Source: Marinobacter pelagius (GTDB taxonomy: Bacteria > Pseudomonadota > Gammaproteobacteria > Pseudomonadales > Oleiphilaceae). From it: 64,000 nt of DNA. Position numbers and translations under genes: made by a program. Positions 60,554 through 64,000 of this stretch are shown here, piece by piece. The first letter of the stretch is position 1; the number at the start of each line of letters is the position of its first letter. The notes beneath the pieces are model-generated. The model made no database searches and was not told the DNA's origin. It worked only from the letters and a program-made list of their open reading frames with translations. Location of the stretch: the NCBI RefSeq assembly GCF_900114925.1, contig NZ_FOUR01000009.1, positions 104,743 through 168,742 on the forward strand, written 5' to 3'.

Positions 60554-61671
60554 TGGTTCACCTCCTGCTTACCGCTGTTGAGCAGGCCGGTAAGGATAGC
60601 CAGAGCATCCCTTGCCGGTTCCGGGTGGTCTCCCAGCTGGAGCTGCCTCAACTCCTCGATGGTTTCCCCAAGGTAGCCATCGGCGTTAAGCGCCGCAATA
60701 TCCTCTTCGGTAGGCTCGAGCTGGAGGGCGGCACGGTCGCAACTGACGCTTCGGAACCGGGCCTCCGCCAACGAAAGCGCGTGATCGAGGCGCTGCAGAC
60801 CTTCCAGGGTAATGGCGCCATCGAGGCGGATATCCAGAACCGACGCTTCCGGAAGCTCTTCCATACGCTGGATCAAGCCGTCCAGGTCTGAGGGCACAGA
60901 TAGCGTTTCCCGCCACTGATGCCAACGATAGCGGGCGATATCAACGCTTTTGATGTCAGGTACCGCACCAGGCTCGGAAATATCAACTATCAGGGCATAA
61001 CCGGCTTCGTTGTTGCGGAAACGTTCCGGCTCCGGCGTACCGCTGTACCAGCTTCGCTCGTTGATCTGCTTGGCGCCGTGCCAATCGCCCAACGCCAGGT
61101 AATCAAGGTTGGCCTGCTCCGCCCGGTTCGGTGCAATCGGGTTGGTCGCATCCACTTCATCCGGCAGAACACCCTGTACGCTGCCATGGGCCAGACCGAC
61201 CCGCAGAAGACCGGCGGGCGTCTCGCGCTCGCTGAAGTCTTCGGTCAGATCACTGTAGGTATGACGCTGGGTCAGCGGTGCGCTGAGTACGGCAATGCCC
61301 TGCTCTTTCAGCAGGATCACATCCGGCTCAAGGGCAAGGTGAATGTTATCGGGTACTGCCTTGAGCCTCCGGGCCCGCGTCCAGACACTCTCGGCAAGGG
61401 CGGCATCGTGGTTACCGGGGAGCATGACCCAGGGGCCTTTGAACGCACTGGTCGCGTTGAATACACGGCGAATAGTCCGGTCGGATACTCCCTGGGCGTC
61501 GAATACATCACCCGCCACCAGGACCGCATCGCATTCCTGCTCGACCGCCAGTTGAGCCAGCCTTTCGATGGCCGCGTAACGGGCCTCCACCAGCGCAGCG
61601 CCATCTTCCGTTTCAAAACGACTGAACGACCGGCCCATCTGCCAGTCTGCGGTATGAAGAAATCTGGGCAC
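60550..61671 (-). CDS. SbcD/Mre11-like metallophosphoesterase (YhaO-type nuclease)
   Basis: A 373-residue calcineurin-like phosphoesterase. Motifs: HTADWQMG (Asp9 present, but Gln where the DxH motif has His), VAGDVFD, PGNHD, GLAHGS and LGDWHGAK. These bind two metals in Mre11-type nucleases. The start is GTG 61671 with GGGGAA upstream, placing the protein start directly before the first motif; longer in-frame starts at 61695 and 61749 are possible. It forms an operon with the SMC-like ATPase. Confidence 0.82.
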   Translation of the reverse strand: MPRFLHTADWQMGRSFSRFETEDGAALVEARYAAIERLAQLAVEQECDAVLVAGDVFDAQGVSDRTIRRVFNATSAFKGPWVMLPGNHDAALAESVWTRARRLKAVPDNIHLALEPDVILLKEQGIAVLSAPLTQRHTYSDLTEDFSERETPAGLLRVGLAHGSVQGVLPDEVDATNPIAPNRAEQANLDYLALGDWHGAKQINERSWYSGTPEPERFRNNEAGYALIVDISEPGAVPDIKSVDIARYRWHQWRETLSVPSDLDGLIQRMEELPEASVLDIRLDGAITLEGLQRLDHALSLAEARFRSVSCDRAALQLEPTEEDIAALNADGYLGETIEELRQLQLGDHPEPARDALAILTGLLNSGKQEVNQ

Positions 61672-61794
61672 AAATATTCCCCTGTCCGAATGCATGCTCT
61701 CTCGACACGCAATCAAGGTTACCCGTACCTGAAGAAAATTGCACAACACTCTGATTGGCGGGAGCTTTGGGCTGCGGAAGAAAGCGGAAAAGGC

Positions 61795-61824
61795 GGGGTC
61801 AGATGAACGTTTTCATCTGACCCC
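61795..61824. repeat. 30-bp palindromic repeat, copy 5
   Basis: GGGGTCAGATGAA pairs with TTCATCTGACCCC. It starts 7 bases after the ZIP gene stop on the minus strand and TTTT follows shortly after on that strand, so it can terminate that transcript. Confidence 0.85.
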
Positions 61825-61831
61825 ATTTTCA

Positions 61832-62566
61832 TCATGCCTTGGACGCGACAATCACCACAGCAACCAGCACACCCCCAGCCAGGGCAACCAGGCTGAACTT
61901 CTTCTGTTCCTGCTCCGCTCTGGGCAGAAGGTGTGTTGCACCGACGTAGACAAGGGCGCCTGCAGACAACGAGAGCAAGGCGCCGAGAGCCTGCTGATCA
62001 ATGTTATTAACCAGTGGATATGAAACAAGCATACCGAGCGGTGTTGTAGCGGCCGCCGCCAGAAACGCGAGCATCACGGCCACTTTCGGGGCAACCCCGC
62101 CCCGAACAAGGAGAAGATAGGTAATGATCCCTTCCGGGAACTCGTGAAGCACCATCCCCACGGTCGCGAGATAGCCGGTGAAGATGCTCACAGAGAACGA
62201 GATTGAATAGATAAAGCCGTCAATGAACGTGTGGAACCCGATCCCCAGCATCGGGATGACGCCAATCACATAGTCCTTTCTCGCCGGGTTCTTTTCGCAG
62301 ACAAAGGCCGTCAGAAAACGATTGAACAGATGCAGCCCCATGAAACCCACCAGGAGCCACACCGGTGCATCCGGGTTCATGGAAAAGGATTTCGGGATGA
62401 TATGGAGAAAGGAGGCCGAAATGAGAACACCCGCCGCAAAGCAGATAAAGTAGGTGGTGTTTCGATGCCCCCAATCTGCAAAGCGGCGGATCGTAAAAAT
62501 GCCGATGGATGTGACCAGTGCGGCAAGGATGCTCGTTGTCAGCGCAGTCCAGAAGGTATCATCCAT
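61832..62566 (-). CDS. ZIP-family divalent metal transporter
   Basis: A 244-residue protein with eight membrane helices that brings zinc or related metals into the cytoplasm. The conserved metal sites are in TM4 (GIGFHTFIDGFIYSISFS, about 107-124) and TM5 (VLHEFPEGIITYLLL, about 138-152). The histidine-rich loop typical of some ZIPs is absent. It ends at a palindrome that may terminate it. Confidence 0.88.
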   Translation of the reverse strand: MDDTFWTALTTSILAALVTSIGIFTIRRFADWGHRNTTYFICFAAGVLISASFLHIIPKSFSMNPDAPVWLLVGFMGLHLFNRFLTAFVCEKNPARKDYVIGVIPMLGIGFHTFIDGFIYSISFSVSIFTGYLATVGMVLHEFPEGIITYLLLVRGGVAPKVAVMLAFLAAAATTPLGMLVSYPLVNNIDQQALGALLSLSAGALVYVGATHLLPRAEQEQKKFSLVALAGGVLVAVVIVASKA

Positions 62567-62623
62567 GCAGGCGCCTGGCTCTCCCTGGGTTGAGAAAATA
62601 GTTTAGGTAAAAGTTATATCCCT

Positions 62624-63667
62624 TTAATTTCTCGTGATTTCCATGAGTCCGCGACTCAGACTGGCCACCTTCTCAAAACCGTTCTCCCTGAGAATATTGA
62701 CCGCCATAGCTGACCGTCGGCCGGAGCGACAGAGCGCGACTACGGGTTTTTCCCTGGGGACATCGTCAACCCGTGACCTTAGCTGGTCCAGAGGGATGTG
62801 CAGATCCACCAGTGCTTCGGTGACCGGGCAGTCTTTGACTTCCTCAGCAAGCCTGACGTCAAGAACTGTTACCTCATCAAGGTGATGCTCAAGCCACTCT
62901 TCCCCGATTTCAGGGACCCCGGCGTAGGTTAGCCGGATATCGGCCCAATCCGGCTCCTCGGGCAGCTTTCCATCTTCAGGGCAACCGCTGCGAAGGTTGG
63001 CCGGTAGAGCCTCATCGATTTTTTTGGGATGGGGAAGCTTCATGGCGTTCATGTACTCCACGAAATCCGTTTCATTCGCCCCTCCGCCCACACGGGCATT
63101 GAATGCTTTTTCTTCCCCGATGGTGCTGACGCTCCGACCATGATAGTCGTGGGCCGGATAGACCAGGCAGGTATCCGGCAGCGCAAACAGTTTGCTGGTG
63201 ATGGACTCAAACAGTTTATGGGCACTTCCCTGCTGGAAATCACTGCGGCCACAACCCCGGATCAGCAAGGCATCGCCGGTGAACACCATTGACTGGTCGG
63301 CCATGACATAGCTCATACACCCGTCGGTATGACCCGGCGTCGATATGGCCCGAAGTGTGACCCCCGCCACGCCGAATTCCTGACCATCTTCGAGTGGAAC
63401 ATCCACATGCTCTGCTCCTATGGCTTTGGCGGAGGCAATTCTGCAGCCCGTTTTCTGTTTGAGCAGCCAAGCGGCGGTGATGTGATCCGCATGGGCGTGG
63501 GTATCCGCAGCGAGCACCAGTGTCAGACCGAGTTCGTCCAGCAGTGCCAGGTCCCTCTTGGCCTGGGAGAACACTGCGTCGATCAGGATTGCCTCTTTGT
63601 TTTCCTCATCCGCCAGGAGATAAGTAAAGGTCGAAGATACATCGTCAGACAGTTGCCGGAATATCAT
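62624..63667 (-). CDS. persulfide dioxygenase-rhodanese fusion (ETHE1-like)
   Basis: A 347-residue fusion. An MBL-fold domain (about 1-230) has the iron ligands in THAHADH (56-62), STPGHTDG and TGDALLIRGCGRSDFQ, as in ETHE1-type persulfide dioxygenases that oxidise glutathione persulfide to sulfite. The rhodanese domain (about 255-345) has Cys313 in ALCRSGRRS. Such fusions detoxify sulfide-derived persulfide. It diverges from a peroxiredoxin gene, which fits a thiol/oxidative stress setting. Confidence 0.9.
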   Translation of the reverse strand: MIFRQLSDDVSSTFTYLLADEENKEAILIDAVFSQAKRDLALLDELGLTLVLAADTHAHADHITAAWLLKQKTGCRIASAKAIGAEHVDVPLEDGQEFGVAGVTLRAISTPGHTDGCMSYVMADQSMVFTGDALLIRGCGRSDFQQGSAHKLFESITSKLFALPDTCLVYPAHDYHGRSVSTIGEEKAFNARVGGGANETDFVEYMNAMKLPHPKKIDEALPANLRSGCPEDGKLPEEPDWADIRLTYAGVPEIGEEWLEHHLDEVTVLDVRLAEEVKDCPVTEALVDLHIPLDQLRSRVDDVPREKPVVALCRSGRRSAMAVNILRENGFEKVASLSRGLMEITRN

Positions 63668-63832
63668 GACAGGTCCCTCTTCAGGCAGTCCATGGAGCAG
63701 AATTTTTCATCAGTGCAAACAGTATAGACGCCTCCCTCCGTTGCGCCACAGAGAGACCACGTTCAGGCCTAATGAAAACCACGTTTTTAATTTCAGTTAC
63801 TTAGAGCGCACCGACCCTCAGCTCAAGTTACG

Positions 63833-63869
63833 ATAGATACAATATATTATCTCGATATAAGGTTATTCC
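63833..63869 (+). promoter_or_regulatory. possible OxyR-type binding site
   Basis: The first half (63833-63847, ATAGATACAATATAT) fits the OxyR consensus ATAGNTNNNANCTAT with one mismatch. After a 7-bp gap the second half (63855-63869) fits poorly. It lies just upstream of a -35 element of a peroxiredoxin gene, where OxyR would act. Confidence 0.35.
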
Positions 63870-63898
63870 TTGCAGGAATTACGGTGTAGGCCTATCTT
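63870..63898 (+). promoter_or_regulatory. promoter of the peroxiredoxin gene
   Basis: TTGCAG (63870-63875) and TATCTT (63893-63898) are spaced by 17 bp. Transcription would start near 63905, giving a leader of about 35 bases before the ATG at 63941. Confidence 0.5.
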
Positions 63899-63940
63899 TG
63901 AACCCGTCAACTGACAACCCAATCTCAAGAGGACATTTCT

Positions 63941-64000
63941 ATGGAAAACCAAGCAGCACCTGTAGCGGGCCTGCCGCGCATCAACGAACCGGCTCCGGAT
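63941..64000 (+). CDS. peroxiredoxin, N-terminal part only
   Basis: The first 20 codons are present, with AGAGGA about 8 bases before the ATG. The segment GLPRINEPAPD resembles the start of Prx6-type (AhpC/TSA) peroxiredoxins, where it precedes the first beta strand. The catalytic Cys lies beyond the window, so the assignment is based on the N-terminus and the neighbouring sulfur-stress gene. Confidence 0.6.
   Translation, partial: MENQAAPVAGLPRINEPAPD

Overview
The window reads as chromosomal DNA of a marine heterotrophic gammaproteobacterium, most like Marinobacter or a close relative. This rests on the gene families and gene neighbourhoods (Mbh-order Mrp antiporter, DAB transporter, type II secretion cluster, NAD-type formate dehydrogenase, MASE3-PAS-GGDEF-EAL protein, peroxiredoxin start), moderately high GC and tightly coupled operons; no database was searched. 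A near-perfect match to the XerCD site dif at 8136-8163 places the window at the replication terminus. FtsK-orienting KOPS octamers seen by eye (GGGNAGGG) lie on the + strand left of dif and almost all on the - strand to its right.

Layout. 217-7118: nine-gene cation/proton antiporter operon in the order MrpE-F-G-MbhD-[MbhE/MrpB]-C-D-D'-D''. 7342-7941: PEP-CTERM surface protein. 7942-8794: gene-free terminus segment with dif, three copies of a 30-bp palindrome, a 10-bp direct repeat and an 11-8-11 inverted repeat in front of a stand-alone tyrosine recombinase (8795-10063). 10085-13692: MscS-like channel, MFS exporter, YdcH-like protein and a lone fabH. 13732-18789: dabA-dabB inorganic carbon transporter with a divergent LysR regulator. 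18897-22795: Baeyer-Villiger-type monooxygenase, GntR regulator coupled to an SBF-like transporter, and a degenerate J-domain membrane protein.

22929-28044: TonB-dependent receptor, periplasmic ABC_sub_bind-type protein and hybrid histidine kinase, probably one sensing/uptake unit. 28084-30143: glutathione reductase and a GNAT acetyltransferase. 30158-38783: type II secretion cluster gspEFGHIJKLM on the minus strand with gspC divergent; gspD and gspN are absent from the window. 39011-43757: operon of an alkyl-DHAP-synthase-like flavoprotein, GlpD and an FGGY kinase. 43873-51163: c-di-GMP turnover proteins, a phosphoribosyltransferase and a tandem-duplicated lipoprotein. 51306-55894: NAD-type formate dehydrogenase. 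56067-56303: tRNA-Cys and tRNA-Gly.

56488-61671: exported double rhodanese, cold-shock protein, and an SMC-like ATPase with a Mre11/SbcD-like nuclease. 61832-64000: ZIP metal transporter, persulfide dioxygenase-rhodanese fusion, and the first 20 codons of a peroxiredoxin behind a possible OxyR-type promoter. Most candidates for new biology sit in the dif/recombinase segment, the Mbh-ordered antiporter, the AGPS-GlpD-kinase operon and the duplicated lipoprotein.
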